From Comamonadaceae bacterium (GTDB taxonomy: Bacteria; Pseudomonadota; Gammaproteobacteria; Burkholderiales; Burkholderiaceae_C), in the NCBI GenBank assembly GCA_947372745.1, contig CANBUY010000021.1, forward strand, positions 1-39,413: DNA of 39,413 bases, written 5' to 3'. Each line of letters starts with the position of its first letter. The stretch's first letter is position 1. A program made the translations under genes and the position numbers. This document shows positions 16,788 through 25,962 of the stretch, one piece after another. The notes under the pieces are model-generated. The model saw only the letters and a program-made list of their open reading frames with translations. It did no database searches and had not been told where the DNA came from.

Positions 16788-16866
16788 GCTGATCGGCTCA
16801 ATCGTTTGGTTTCCAAGTCTTGACGTCCGGCTTTGAGCAGAAGTTTGTTTGCTGCAAAATGTGACC

Positions 16867-17958
16867 ATGAATCAATTTCAGGTCATCGTGCTGGCCACAC
16901 CAATTTTCTTTGTCCTCATTGGGCTTGAGTTCGCTTGGGGCCGATGGCGTCAACGCCAAGGCACAGGGCGTGACACCTACCGTTTCAACGACACGGTCAA
17001 CAGCATCAGTCTGGGGGTTTTAAGCCAGCTTGGGGGCTTGTTTACCCAACTGCTCACGCTGGGCATTTACACCGCCATTTACACGTCTGCCGCCCTTTGG
17101 TCAGCGCCAGAGTTTTGGCAAAGTGGTGTCGGCTTTTTGGTAGCGCTGGTGTTTTATGATTTTTGCTACTACTGGCTGCACCGCGCCGGGCACCGCTGCG
17201 CCATTTTGTGGGCTGCGCACGGCGTGCACCACCAAAGCCAGTGCTACAACCTGTCGACCGCCTTGCGCCAGACCAGCAGCGGTCCCCTTTTGAGTTGGGT
17301 TTTTTATGTGCCCATGGCGCTTGCCGGCGTGCCACCTTTTGTGTTTGGCATCGTGGCACTGGTTGACCTGCTTTACCAATTCTGGGTGCACACCGAGCAG
17401 ATCGGTAAGCTGGGCTGGTTTGACCGGGTGTTTTGCTCCCCCTCCAACCACCGGGTGCACCACGCCGTGAACGACGACTACCTGGATAAAAACTACGGCG
17501 GCATCCTGATCATTTGGGATCGGCTGTTTGGTACCTGCCACGAAGAAAACGAAGTCTGTTTTTACGGCACCCGCGCCCCACTGGAAAGCTGGGACCCCCT
17601 ATGGGCCAATGCGCAAATTTACGCCCGCCTGCTGAAAGACTCTTGGCATGCTGAGCGCTGGCAAGACAAAGTGCGTGTTTGGTTCAAGCCCCCCGGCTGG
17701 CAACCTGCCGAAGTACAGGCCCGATTACCCCAATCGCCCTTCGACCTCTCGAGCATCAGCACCTACAACCCACCCCTCAGCCGAGCCACGCAGTGGGCAG
17801 TCGCTGGGCTCTTTATGGTGCTGTTACAAGGCGTATCCCTCCTGCTGTGGTTTGCTGACCGCCTGCCCAGCGAGCAATTAGCGCTGGGGAGCGCGCTGCT
17901 GGTGGCGGGTTACTGGTGTGTAGGTAAATTAATGAGGGTCAGATTCCAATTGTTTTGA
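16867..17958 (+). CDS. Sterol desaturase / fatty acid hydroxylase superfamily membrane protein
   Basis: 363 residues from the ATG at 16867, in preference to the TTG at 16849. Several membrane spans (about 7-23, 44-70, 85-110, 145-175 and two near 310-350) surround the di-iron histidine boxes HRAGH, HGVHHQS and NHRVHHAVN. Family members hydroxylate or desaturate lipids, carotenoids or alkylglycerols with O2. The last residues (RVRFQLF) come from a gggtcagattccaattg repeat fragment, so the original C-terminus may have been altered. Substrate unknown. Confidence 0.88.
   Translation: MNQFQVIVLATPIFFVLIGLEFAWGRWRQRQGTGRDTYRFNDTVNSISLGVLSQLGGLFTQLLTLGIYTAIYTSAALWSAPEFWQSGVGFLVALVFYDFCYYWLHRAGHRCAILWAAHGVHHQSQCYNLSTALRQTSSGPLLSWVFYVPMALAGVPPFVFGIVALVDLLYQFWVHTEQIGKLGWFDRVFCSPSNHRVHHAVNDDYLDKNYGGILIIWDRLFGTCHEENEVCFYGTRAPLESWDPLWANAQIYARLLKDSWHAERWQDKVRVWFKPPGWQPAEVQARLPQSPFDLSSISTYNPPLSRATQWAVAGLFMVLLQGVSLLLWFADRLPSEQLALGSALLVAGYWCVGKLMRVRFQLF
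17936..17952 (+). repeat. GGGTCAGATTCCAATTG fragment, resembling REP/RAYT-associated sequence
   Basis: This word and close variants are, from memory, frequent next to REP-associated tyrosine transposase genes in proteobacteria. It forms the last codons and stop region of the desaturase gene. No transposase is present in the window. Confidence 0.4.
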
Positions 17959-18038
17959 CAGGGCTTTATATACTGGGCACCCGCGTGGCAGAACACATAG
18001 CCACCCTCCTCATTTTGCGCACTCATTAAATACATCCC

Positions 18039-20240
18039 ATGGAAATTAAGGTCAACTTTCTCGACAAGCTTCGCCTGGAAGCCAAGTTCGACGACTTCAC
18101 GGTCATTGCCGATCAACCCATCCGTTACAAAGGGGATGGCTCGGCGCCTGGACCTTTCGATTACTTTTTAGCCTCGTCGGCCCTGTGTGCGGCCTACTTT
18201 GTCAAGTTGTACTGCGATACACGTAATATTTCTACCGAGAATATCCGCCTGTCGCAAAATAATATTGTTGATCCAGAGAACCGTTATCAGCAGATTTTCA
18301 AAATCCAAGTGGAGTTGCCAGCGGACATCAAGGAGGTAGATCGCCGAGGGATTTTGAACTCGATCGAGCGTTGTACCGTGAAAAAGGTGGTGCAAGCCGG
18401 TCCCGAGTTTGTCATTGAGGAAGTGGAAAGCCTGGATGCCGATGCGCAGTCTTTGCTGACCTTGGCGCTCTCCTCTGACACCAGCACCCATATTTTGGGT
18501 AAAGATCTGCCGCTGGAGCAAACCATCGCCAATATGACCGGCATTTTGGCAGCCCTGGGTATCAAGATTGAAATTGCTTCATGGCGCAACATCATTCCTA
18601 ATGTCTGGTCATTGCATATCCGGGATGCGCATTCGCCCATGTGTTTTACCAATGGCAAGGGTGCAACCAAGGAAAGTGCGTTGGCGTCAGCGTTGGGCGA
18701 GTACATCGAGCGGCTCAACAACAACCATTTCTATGCCGGCGCCTATTGGGGTGAAGACATCGCCAACGCTGCATTCGTCCATTACCCGAACGAACGCTGG
18801 TTCAAACCAGGTTCCAAGGACGCGCTCCCCGCTGAAATTCTGGATGCGTACTGTCTGGAAATATACAACCCCGATAGTGAGTTATGTGGCTCGCACCTGA
18901 TTGACACCAACTCAGGCAATGCAGAGCGCGGTATTTGCTCTCTACCCTATGTGAGGCAATCAGACGGCGAGGTCGTGTATTTCCCGTCGAACCTAATCGA
19001 GAACCTGTTCGTGAGTAATGGCATGAGCGCAGGCAATACGCTGGCCGAAGCGCAGGTGCAATGCCTGTCCGAGATTTTTGAGCGGGCGGTAAAGCGCGAA
19101 ATCCTGGAAGGTGAAATGGCTTTACCGGATGTGCCGCATGAGGTGTTGGCGAAATATCCGGGCATCCTGGCCGGCATTCAAGGCTTGGAAGCACAGGGCT
19201 TTCCGGTGCTGGTCAAAGACGCGTCGCTGGGCGGGGTCTACCCGGTGATGTGCGTCACTTTGATGAATCCACGCACGGGCGGTGTCTTTGCATCGTTCGG
19301 CGCCCACCCGAGCTTTGAAGTGGCGCTGGAGCGCAGTCTCACGGAATTGTTACAAGGTCGCAGTTTTGAAGGTCTGAACGATTTGCCCCAGCCCACCTTC
19401 GAGAGTAACGCGGTCACGGAACCCAATAACTTTGTTGAACATTTCATCGACTCCAGCGGCATCGTGTCGTGGCGCTTTTTCAGCGCTAAAGCGGATGTCG
19501 AGTTTGTTGAGTGGGATTTTTCTGGACAAGGCGAAAACTCCAATGCCGAAGAAGCCGCAACCTTGCTAGGCATTCTGGAAGACATGGGCAAAGAGGTCTA
19601 CATGGCCGTGCATGACCAGTTAGGCGCCATCGCCTGCCGGATTTTGGTGCCCGGCTATTCGGAGGTTTACCCCCTTGAGGATTTGATCTGGGACAACACC
19701 AACAAGGCGCTGCTGTTTCGAGACGACATTCTGAACTTGCACAGCTTGGACGATGCCAGCTTGGCTGCACTGCTTGAGCGCTTGGATACCAGTGAACTGG
19801 ATGAATACTCTGATATCGCCACCTTGATCGGTATCGAATTTGATGAGAATACGGTCTGGGGTCAACTGACCGTGCTCGAGTTGAAGCTATTGATCAACCT
19901 AAGCTTGATGCAATTTGAGCTTGCTCAAGAGCTAGTGGGCGCCTTCTTGCAGTTCAACGACAACACGGTGGAGCGCAAATTGTTTTACCAGGCACTGAAC
20001 GTGGTGCTGGAAGTGACACTCGATGAAGACCTGGACTTGCAAGACTATGCGGTCAACTTCCGACGGATGTTTGGCAATGCCCGCATGGATGCCGTCATGG
20101 GCTCAGTGGACGGCAGCGTGCGCTTCTTTGGACTAACGCCGACTAGTATGAAGCTAGAGGGGCTTGACAGGCACCACCGCCTGATCGATAGCTTTAAGAA
20201 ATTGCATGTGGCGCGTGGCAATGTAGCGGCTAAGCCCTGA
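18039..20240 (+). CDS. ycaO: OsmC-YcaO fusion protein
   Basis: 733 residues. Residues about 1-135 form an OsmC/Ohr-like domain (PFDYFLASSALCAAYFVKLYC, with the two family-typical cysteines in the central helix). Residues about 180-570 form the YcaO domain, with the ATP/magnesium-binding SALGEYIERLNNN helix and AEAQVQCLSEIFERAVKRE. A helical C-terminal part (about 590-733) resembles that of E. coli YcaO, which lacks the OsmC part and is 586 residues. YcaO proteins activate peptide backbone amides with ATP; E. coli YcaO is linked to beta-methylthiolation of ribosomal protein S12. No precursor peptide, TfuA or RimO gene is adjacent. It converges on the ferredoxin gene 25 bases away. Confidence 0.92.
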   Translation: MEIKVNFLDKLRLEAKFDDFTVIADQPIRYKGDGSAPGPFDYFLASSALCAAYFVKLYCDTRNISTENIRLSQNNIVDPENRYQQIFKIQVELPADIKEVDRRGILNSIERCTVKKVVQAGPEFVIEEVESLDADAQSLLTLALSSDTSTHILGKDLPLEQTIANMTGILAALGIKIEIASWRNIIPNVWSLHIRDAHSPMCFTNGKGATKESALASALGEYIERLNNNHFYAGAYWGEDIANAAFVHYPNERWFKPGSKDALPAEILDAYCLEIYNPDSELCGSHLIDTNSGNAERGICSLPYVRQSDGEVVYFPSNLIENLFVSNGMSAGNTLAEAQVQCLSEIFERAVKREILEGEMALPDVPHEVLAKYPGILAGIQGLEAQGFPVLVKDASLGGVYPVMCVTLMNPRTGGVFASFGAHPSFEVALERSLTELLQGRSFEGLNDLPQPTFESNAVTEPNNFVEHFIDSSGIVSWRFFSAKADVEFVEWDFSGQGENSNAEEAATLLGILEDMGKEVYMAVHDQLGAIACRILVPGYSEVYPLEDLIWDNTNKALLFRDDILNLHSLDDASLAALLERLDTSELDEYSDIATLIGIEFDENTVWGQLTVLELKLLINLSLMQFELAQELVGAFLQFNDNTVERKLFYQALNVVLEVTLDEDLDLQDYAVNFRRMFGNARMDAVMGSVDGSVRFFGLTPTSMKLEGLDRHHRLIDSFKKLHVARGNVAAKP

Positions 20241-20265
20241 TACCCAACACGACGTTTTCAATCAC

Positions 20266-20586
20266 CTAGTCAGGCATCTGCAAAAAAACGCGTCCACCCT
20301 CGATGCGCACCGGGTAGCTGTGTATGTCAGCCGTGATGGGTGCACAGGTGCCACGCCCATTGCGCACGTCAAACTTGCCCTGGTGCAATGGGCATTCAAT
20401 TTCATACCCATCAAGAAAGCCATCACACAGACGCGCATGGCCGTGAGTACAGACGTTATCGGTTGCGAACACTTGGCCATCAACCTTGTACAAAGCGATG
20501 TCGCGGCCGCTGACCGCGAGTCCGATGACGTCATCTTCGGGTACATCAGCTTCTTCAGTCGCGTCAATCCAGTGGGGTTTACTCAT
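20266..20586 (-). CDS. nagAb: Rieske [2Fe-2S] ferredoxin of ring-hydroxylating oxygenase (NagAb-like)
   Basis: 106 residues with the Rieske cluster ligands C46-x-H48 (CTHGH) and C65-x2-H68 (CPLH), the length of naphthalene/salicylate-type oxygenase ferredoxins. It carries electrons from the reductase to the oxygenase alpha subunit. Last gene of the four-gene run, 3 bases after the beta subunit. The arrangement reductase-alpha-beta-ferredoxin equals nagAa-G-H-Ab of naphthalene degraders. Confidence 0.88.
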   Translation of the reverse strand: MSKPHWIDATEEADVPEDDVIGLAVSGRDIALYKVDGQVFATDNVCTHGHARLCDGFLDGYEIECPLHQGKFDVRNGRGTCAPITADIHSYPVRIEGGRVFLQMPD

Positions 20587-20589
20587 GGT

Positions 20590-21078
20590 TTAAATCGGGT
20601 AGATGATGGAGTTAGGAATCATTTCGCTGTCGTACACACACAAACGTGAAGCAAACTTCAAGCCTTCAGGCGTGCGAACGATCACATCGATGTAGCGCCC
20701 AACATTAAAGACCGTCGACTCTTGTGACAGTTTGGTGCGGAACACAGCGTAGTTGGCCTCTGACTCAAAGCGGTTCTCGTCAGCTTTGTGAATAAGTGGC
20801 GCACCCACAACGTGGCGCTGGTAGTAGGGGTCATGAAACAAGGTCTCGCGGATGCCATAGACGCGATCTTTCAGCATCCCCTTGCTATCAAATGCCAGCG
20901 TTGACAAGGGAAAACCGCGCTCATAGTTTTCGCGGGGAATCAACTTGTAAAGGCAGTCCTCGACAAAAAACTCGGGCCACAGATCCCAATCCCCTGAATC
21001 AACCGCCTGAGCATAGTCGGCATACAACTGAGCGACAGCCAGGTAGTCCTCGAAATTTATTTTGACAGCGTTCTTCAT
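20590..21078 (-). CDS. nagH: Ring-hydroxylating oxygenase beta subunit (NagH-like)
   Basis: 162 residues with an NTF2-like cone fold pattern: [45 protein letters not shown] and the terminal [18 protein letters not shown]. Small subunits give structure to the alpha3beta3 oxygenase. The start codon overlaps the alpha-subunit stop by four bases (ATGA), so the two are made in balance. Ascribed to the salicylate 5-hydroxylase subgroup because of the alpha subunit and gene order. Confidence 0.88.
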   Translation of the reverse strand: MKNAVKINFEDYLAVAQLYADYAQAVDSGDWDLWPEFFVEDCLYKLIPRENYERGFPLSTLAFDSKGMLKDRVYGIRETLFHDPYYQRHVVGAPLIHKADENRFESEANYAVFRTKLSQESTVFNVGRYIDVIVRTPEGLKFASRLCVYDSEMIPNSIIYPI

Positions 21079-22364
21079 GCTTGTGCCTCCATCACTTCGC
21101 GCCAGTATTGGTACATGCCGCGAATGAGTGTTTCTGTGACCATGTGGTCGGTGTCTTCAACCGTGCGGCCGCCTAGTTCGGCTAGCGTGCGGTGGTACGG
21201 CTTCTGCTCAAAACCCTGCTGAGAAAATTCGATCACTTCTCCGTCGTCGGCCGACACAAAGCCGGCGGGTCCAAATAGATTGGCCTGACGTAATCGGCGC
21301 TGTGTCATCTCTTCTGTATCGTCCTCAAAACCGAAGTGGGTCCACACGAAATCGAAGGAGCCGTGGCCATCAGGCTGGATGTGGCGTGTCGACACGCTGT
21401 TGACTTGCTGCTGCAGGATGACACTTGGAAAGAGCGTCATCATCACGGCGGTCGGGCCATTCCACCAGGGCTCAGGCTCGATTTCGAGAAAGCGTGGATC
21501 ATTGAGAACCATACTCTCCTTAAAACTTGATACCTGAGTCACCTGATCCGCTTTGCCCGAGTGACCTCGTGTCGAAATCATGGCCGCATGACGGTGGCGC
21601 GCATCCATTTTGAGCTCGGACTTGTTGTCAGCACGCCAAAGGCCAAAGGTGACAAACCAGGTGTGCAGCAAACCGGGATGATACGGATCCTTGATGTTCT
21701 CCTGCATCAACTTCCAGTTGCCAGGAATACGCTGTCGGTTGTAGCCCAGTATTTTCAGCTTGCGTCCATTGAAGAGGCGGTCGAAATAACTGAGAATGAC
21801 GGGCCCGAGGAAGTCTTCGAGTGATTCAATCTCGTGGTCAAAACTGGCAAACACCACACCACCACGCGTCGCCACTTTGAGCTTTTTTAGACTGTGGTCT
21901 GAGGTGTTGAAGTCAGCCGGCATGCCACCGTTGACCTTGCCGTCTTGCTTTACCCCACGGCGAAATGGCACGCCCTGCAAATCGCCCTTGAGCGTGTAGC
22001 TCCACTGGTGGTAAGGACAGACAAACTCCTTTTTGTTGCCGTGGCGTTCACGGCAAAACTGCATGCCCCGGTGTGCGCAGACGTTTTCGACCACACTGAT
22101 TGAACCATCGGCATCGCGGACCATGATGACGGAACGCTCGCCAACCACTGTGCGCTTGTAGTCGCCAGTATTGGGAATCTCCGCATCGAGGCCGACGTAG
22201 TTCCAATGCTTGGTGTAGAAAAAGCGCTCCAGCTCTTTCTTGTGTAGCGCTGGATCTGTGTACGCCATAAAAGGAATCCGGCTTGTGCCCTCTGATTCCC
22301 AATGCATCTTGTCGGGGAATACAACTTCGGAGGTGGTGGTCGGCGGGGTCATCTTGGTCTCCAT
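21075..22364 (-). CDS. nagG: Aromatic ring-hydroxylating oxygenase alpha subunit, salicylate 5-hydroxylase (NagG)-like
   Basis: 429 residues. The Rieske domain has C96-x-H98 (CAHRG) and C116-x2-H119 (CPYHQW). The mononuclear iron site has H229 and H234 in [12 protein letters not shown], with the bridging D226 that passes electrons between subunits. Long stretches such as [32 protein letters not shown] and [20 protein letters not shown] agree closely with what I remember of NagG, which converts salicylate to gentisate. That identification is from memory, not alignment. A related acid (for example an anthranilate or substituted salicylate) cannot be excluded. Confidence 0.85.
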   Translation of the reverse strand: METKMTPPTTTSEVVFPDKMHWESEGTSRIPFMAYTDPALHKKELERFFYTKHWNYVGLDAEIPNTGDYKRTVVGERSVIMVRDADGSISVVENVCAHRGMQFCRERHGNKKEFVCPYHQWSYTLKGDLQGVPFRRGVKQDGKVNGGMPADFNTSDHSLKKLKVATRGGVVFASFDHEIESLEDFLGPVILSYFDRLFNGRKLKILGYNRQRIPGNWKLMQENIKDPYHPGLLHTWFVTFGLWRADNKSELKMDARHRHAAMISTRGHSGKADQVTQVSSFKESMVLNDPRFLEIEPEPWWNGPTAVMMTLFPSVILQQQVNSVSTRHIQPDGHGSFDFVWTHFGFEDDTEEMTQRRLRQANLFGPAGFVSADDGEVIEFSQQGFEQKPYHRTLAELGGRTVEDTDHMVTETLIRGMYQYWREVMEAQA

Positions 22365-22396
22365 TTTTCAATGATTAGTGGTGGTATTCATGGGCA

Positions 22397-23350
22397 TCAA
22401 GTGCCACTGGCGTAAAACGCGTCTGCATAAATCTGTTCGGACAGCACACCCATCTGGCGAACCAGTAAAGTGGTGGCCTCCACCATAGGCGGCGCACCGC
22501 AGAGGTAGGCGCGGAAACCATCCAAGCTCGCCCAGTCTTTGGCAATGGCGTCAGTGACCAAACCAGTGCGACAACCTGGCGCTTGGCCAGACGTGACCAC
22601 GATGTGTACATGCAGTTGGGGATGTTGGCGCTGAAGCTCTGCCAGCCATTCTTGGCCATAGATGTCGCGCTCCGAGCGCACCCCAAAATAGAGGTGAATA
22701 TCGTTCTTCATGCCCTCAGCAATCACGCCTCGGATGATGGACAAAATAGGCGCAAGGCCAGTGCCACCAGCAACGCACAACATGGGTCCTTGGTGCTTGC
22801 GGCGCAGGTAAGATGACCCCAAAGGGCCGCTAACGCGCACTGTGTCCCCAACCTTAAGCGTGTTGGCGATATAGCCCGTCACTCGGCCTTCGGGAACCAG
22901 ACGAACATGAAACTCCAACACTTCATCTGTGCAAAGCCCTGCCATTGAATAGGGGCGAATATGCGCTGGGGTAAATTGAAGTTGCGCGTATTGGCCAGAT
23001 GAAAACTCAATGGGCTTGGCTGGCTTGAGCCGGATGCTTTTGATGTCGTGCGTCTGGTTATCTATCGCGACGAGCGTTGTTTTAATGATTTTTGCCGTGT
23101 GGACAACGACCTCGTCGGGTTCGGGTATTTGAACGATGCAGGCTTCGGTAAGAAAGGTCTGGCATGCCAACACGTAGGGGTCTTCAGAATCCACCACCTG
23201 CCCACCGATCACCTTGCAGCGACAAGTTCCACAACGCCCAGACATGCAGCTGTACGACACCGGCACATCGTTCGCGCGCAACGCCTCCAGCAGGTTTACC
23301 CCTACGGCAACGGTCAGCGTTCGCTGGAGTGGTTGAATAAAAATTTCCAT
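22397..23350 (-). CDS. nagAa: Ferredoxin reductase of ring-hydroxylating oxygenase (NagAa-like)
   Basis: 317 residues. The N-terminal plant-type [2Fe-2S] domain has C35, C40, C43 and C63 (CMSGRCGTC and LAC). It is followed by a flavin domain (RPYSMAG, FAD contact) and a NAD(P) domain (CVAGGTGLAPILSI, YLCGAPPMVEA). It takes electrons from NAD(P)H and passes them to the Rieske ferredoxin. It is the first gene of the oxygenase run, divergent from the LysR gene across 88 bases, with a 32-base gap before the alpha subunit. Confidence 0.9.
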   Translation of the reverse strand: MEIFIQPLQRTLTVAVGVNLLEALRANDVPVSYSCMSGRCGTCRCKVIGGQVVDSEDPYVLACQTFLTEACIVQIPEPDEVVVHTAKIIKTTLVAIDNQTHDIKSIRLKPAKPIEFSSGQYAQLQFTPAHIRPYSMAGLCTDEVLEFHVRLVPEGRVTGYIANTLKVGDTVRVSGPLGSSYLRRKHQGPMLCVAGGTGLAPILSIIRGVIAEGMKNDIHLYFGVRSERDIYGQEWLAELQRQHPQLHVHIVVTSGQAPGCRTGLVTDAIAKDWASLDGFRAYLCGAPPMVEATTLLVRQMGVLSEQIYADAFYASGT

Positions 23351-23438
23351 GCGTCATCATCGGACGCCGACCATCATCAGTCAATACAATGGCATTAATG
23401 TTTTATATCACTGAAATCAATAATCATAGGGCGTATGA
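23351..23438. promoter_or_regulatory. Divergent promoter region between nagAa-like and nagR-like genes
   Basis: The 88 bases are markedly A/T-rich in the half near the LysR gene (ATTAATGTTTTATATCACTGAAATCAATAATCAT region). TGATTTCAGTGAT on the minus strand gives a short repeated TGAT pair that could belong to a LysR-type box. The exact operator cannot be fixed by eye. Such divergent regions usually carry both promoters and the regulator site. Confidence 0.5.
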
Positions 23439-24344
23439 ATGGAACTCAAGGACATCGACCTGAACCTGCTGGTGATCTTTAACCAATTACTCGTTGAGAG
23501 AAATGTTTCAAAGGTTGCTGAGAACCTGGGCCTTGGGCAGCCAGCCGTTAGCAACGCGTTGGCGCGGCTACGCAAGCTTCTTGGCGACGAACTTTTCATA
23601 CGTACCTCAAGCGGTATGCAGCCCACACCTTTTGCCGACCAACTGGCAGAATCAATCGGGTATGCGCTAGGCATGATTCACGGCGCGATTAATGTGAAAA
23701 ATTCATTTGATCCTGCAAACAGCAAGCGGCGCTTTTCAATCGGCATGACCGATATCGGTGAGGTCCACTTCCTGCCTCGCTTGATGGAGAAAATCCCACA
23801 GGTGGCGCCGTCTGTTTCCATCAGCACCGTGAGAAATACAAGCATCAACCTGAAGGATGCGATGGAGGCTGGTCATGTTGATCTGGCGATCGGATTGCTG
23901 CCGCAGCTCAAAGCGGGCTACTTCCAGCAACGATTGTTCACGCAGCACTATGTTTGCATGTTCAGGGCTGGGCACCCTTTGGACAATAAAAAAATTCTCC
24001 CAGCTGATTTTTATGCGGCCGATCACGTCGCGATTATTTCAGCAGGCACAGGGCACGGAATGGTCGATGACATACTGGATAAAAATCTAGCCCAGCGTAA
24101 GGTGAAGTTAACGGTTCCGCACTTTGTGGCGGTCAGTCACATTCTTCAATCGACTAACCTTGTAGCGACTGTGCCCGAACGCCTCGCAGAACACATGGCC
24201 AAGCCATTTGGCCTCAAATATGTGCCCCATCCTGTGAAGCTGCCAGAAATCGCCATCAATCTCTTTTGGCATGCCAAGTACCACAAGGACCCGGCAAACC
24301 AATGGTTAAGGGGGCTTCTCTTTGAAATGCATGCAGATAAATAA
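23439..24344 (+). CDS. nagR: LysR-family regulator, NahR/NagR-like
   Basis: 301 residues: a winged HTH (about 1-65; NVSKVAENLGLGQPAVSNALARLRKLLGDELFIRT) and a periplasmic-binding-protein-like effector domain. Segments such as MTDIGEVHFLPRLM, VDLAIGLLPQLKAGYFQQRL, AGTGHGMVDD and PEIAINLFWHAKYHKDPANQWLR follow the NahR/NagR/DntR pattern as I remember it. Those proteins respond to salicylate. Position divergent from the nagAa-like gene is that of nagR in naphthalene degraders, so it most likely activates the oxygenase genes with salicylate or its analogue. Confidence 0.88.
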   Translation: MELKDIDLNLLVIFNQLLVERNVSKVAENLGLGQPAVSNALARLRKLLGDELFIRTSSGMQPTPFADQLAESIGYALGMIHGAINVKNSFDPANSKRRFSIGMTDIGEVHFLPRLMEKIPQVAPSVSISTVRNTSINLKDAMEAGHVDLAIGLLPQLKAGYFQQRLFTQHYVCMFRAGHPLDNKKILPADFYAADHVAIISAGTGHGMVDDILDKNLAQRKVKLTVPHFVAVSHILQSTNLVATVPERLAEHMAKPFGLKYVPHPVKLPEIAINLFWHAKYHKDPANQWLRGLLFEMHADK

Positions 24345-24376
24345 GCACAGTGATGAATAGAAATTACTCACTGTGC
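24345..24376. terminator. Inverted repeat between convergent LysR and aldehyde dehydrogenase genes
   Basis: Nine-base perfect arms GCACAGTGA (24345-24353) and TCACTGTGC (24368-24376), loop of 14 bases, directly after the LysR stop. Read on the minus strand the stem is followed by TTATTT, so it may end the aldehyde dehydrogenase transcript. On the plus strand no T-run follows. Confidence 0.55.
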
Positions 24377-24448
24377 CGATCATGTGATTGAATGAATTCA
24401 CCAATAATTTTTTGGTCTCACAGCTCCAAAAAACTCAAAGCATTCCGT

Positions 24449-25900
24449 TTACACGGGATAGTGCTGAACCGAGGGCTCAATCGTGATCCACTTGAGTTCT
24501 GTGAACTCATCAATCACAGCGCGGCCATCAAACTTGCCATAGCCACTGTTTTTGGTGCCACCGTAGGGTGCCTGAGCCTCGTTTTGCACAGTGGAGCCAT
24601 TGACGTGGACAGAGCCCGAGTCAATGCGCATTGCCACACCCAGTGCCCGTGTCACATCGCGGCCAAAGACGGCGGCTGATAGCCCGTAGTCGCTGTCGTT
24701 GGCCACAGCCACGGCCTCTTCCACACCTTTGACGCGCACCACGGTGGTGATGGGGCCGAAGGTTTCATCACCATAGATGGTCATGCCAGGTTTGACATGG
24801 TCCACGATGGTGGCGGGCATGATCGCACCATCCGCTTTGCCGCCGCAGGCCAGTGTGGCACCCTTGGTCAAGGCGTCATCAATCATGGCGTTCAGGCGGG
24901 TGCCGGATTCGCTGGCCACCATCGGACCAATCACACAGCCCGGATTGACACGCGGGTCACCCATGAGCAATTCTTTGGCGCGGGCGGCAAATTTGGCGAC
25001 AAATTCGTCGGCCACGGCCTCGTCAACTACCAGACGCTCGGTTGACATGCAAATCTGACCTTGGTACAAAAACGAGCCAAACACCGCGGCCTTCACGGCT
25101 TCGTCAATGTCGGCATCGTCCAGTACGACCTGGGGTGACTTGCCACCCAGCTCCAGCAAGCAGCGCTTCAAGTGGGTCGCGGCCTTTTGCGCAATGATGC
25201 GACCCACGCGCGTGGAACCCGTAAAGTTGATGCGGCGCACAGCTTTGTGCGCAATCAGCGCATCAATCACCTCGGGCGCGTCTTTGGGGGCATTGGTCAC
25301 CAAGTTCAGCACGCCAGGGGGGAAACCTGCTTCAACCAAAGCATCTGCCACCAGCAAATGCGTCTTGGGGCTCGCCTCAGACGCACGGAACACCACCGTG
25401 TTGCCGCAGGCAATCGGGTAGGCAATGGCGCGCGCAGCCAGCACCACAGGGCCATTCCATGGCACGATGCTTAACACCACGCCCACGGGCTGGCGAATGG
25501 TCATGGAGAGTGCGCCGGGCTTGTCGGTAGGAATCGTTTCACCCTGGATTTGGGTGACCATAGAGGCCGCTTCACGGAACAGGTTGGCCGCCAGGTGAAC
25601 GTTGAAGCCGGCCCACAGCGCGGCGGCCCCCACTTCAGCGGCCATCACTTCGATGAATTGAGGTGTTTTGGATTCCAGAACATCGGCGGCCTTGAGCAAG
25701 AGGCGACGACGCTCGCTGGGTGGTGTGTGGCGCCAGGTCTGAAAGGCGGCATGGGCCGAATCGACCGCAGCCACAGCGTCTTCTACGCCACCAGCCGCTG
25801 CGGTAGTAATGATTTCGCCGCTCTCAGGGTGGAGTCGATTGAAGGTGGCGCCGGACTTGGCAGCGACAGATTGGTTGTCAATAATGAGTTGGGATTGCAT
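24449..25900 (-). CDS. nahF: Aldehyde dehydrogenase, salicylaldehyde dehydrogenase (NahF)-like
   Basis: 483 residues, NAD(P)-dependent class. Active-site residues are N149 (PWNG), E250 (LLELGGKSP) and nucleophile C284 (GQICMSTE). The stretch EVMAAEVGAAALWAGFNVH and the C-terminal end VIDEFTELKWITIEP match NahF as I remember it, including the numbering of the catalytic Glu and Cys. NahF oxidises salicylaldehyde to salicylate; benzaldehyde or vanillin dehydrogenases are near relatives. AAGGA precedes the start by about 8 bases. It follows the GMC oxidoreductase gene by 62 bases on the same strand, fitting alcohol -> aldehyde -> acid. Confidence 0.88.
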   Translation of the reverse strand: MQSQLIIDNQSVAAKSGATFNRLHPESGEIITTAAAGGVEDAVAAVDSAHAAFQTWRHTPPSERRRLLLKAADVLESKTPQFIEVMAAEVGAAALWAGFNVHLAANLFREAASMVTQIQGETIPTDKPGALSMTIRQPVGVVLSIVPWNGPVVLAARAIAYPIACGNTVVFRASEASPKTHLLVADALVEAGFPPGVLNLVTNAPKDAPEVIDALIAHKAVRRINFTGSTRVGRIIAQKAATHLKRCLLELGGKSPQVVLDDADIDEAVKAAVFGSFLYQGQICMSTERLVVDEAVADEFVAKFAARAKELLMGDPRVNPGCVIGPMVASESGTRLNAMIDDALTKGATLACGGKADGAIMPATIVDHVKPGMTIYGDETFGPITTVVRVKGVEEAVAVANDSDYGLSAAVFGRDVTRALGVAMRIDSGSVHVNGSTVQNEAQAPYGGTKNSGYGKFDGRAVIDEFTELKWITIEPSVQHYPV

Positions 25901-25962
25901 GGTTTATTCCTTGAGTTTGAGAATTTGTGAGTTAAAAAATTTTTTTTTCTAGCGAACACCGT

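Noticed and set aside
17955-17974. TTGACA with TATACT upstream of the ycaO gene as a sigma70 promoter
   Set aside because: The spacing between the two hexamers is only 8 bases, far from the usual 16-18.
25933-25950. A-run followed by T-run between the GMC and aldehyde dehydrogenase genes as a terminator
   Set aside because: The dyad AAAAAATTTTTT has no G/C pairs or loop, and both genes seem to form one pathway unit.
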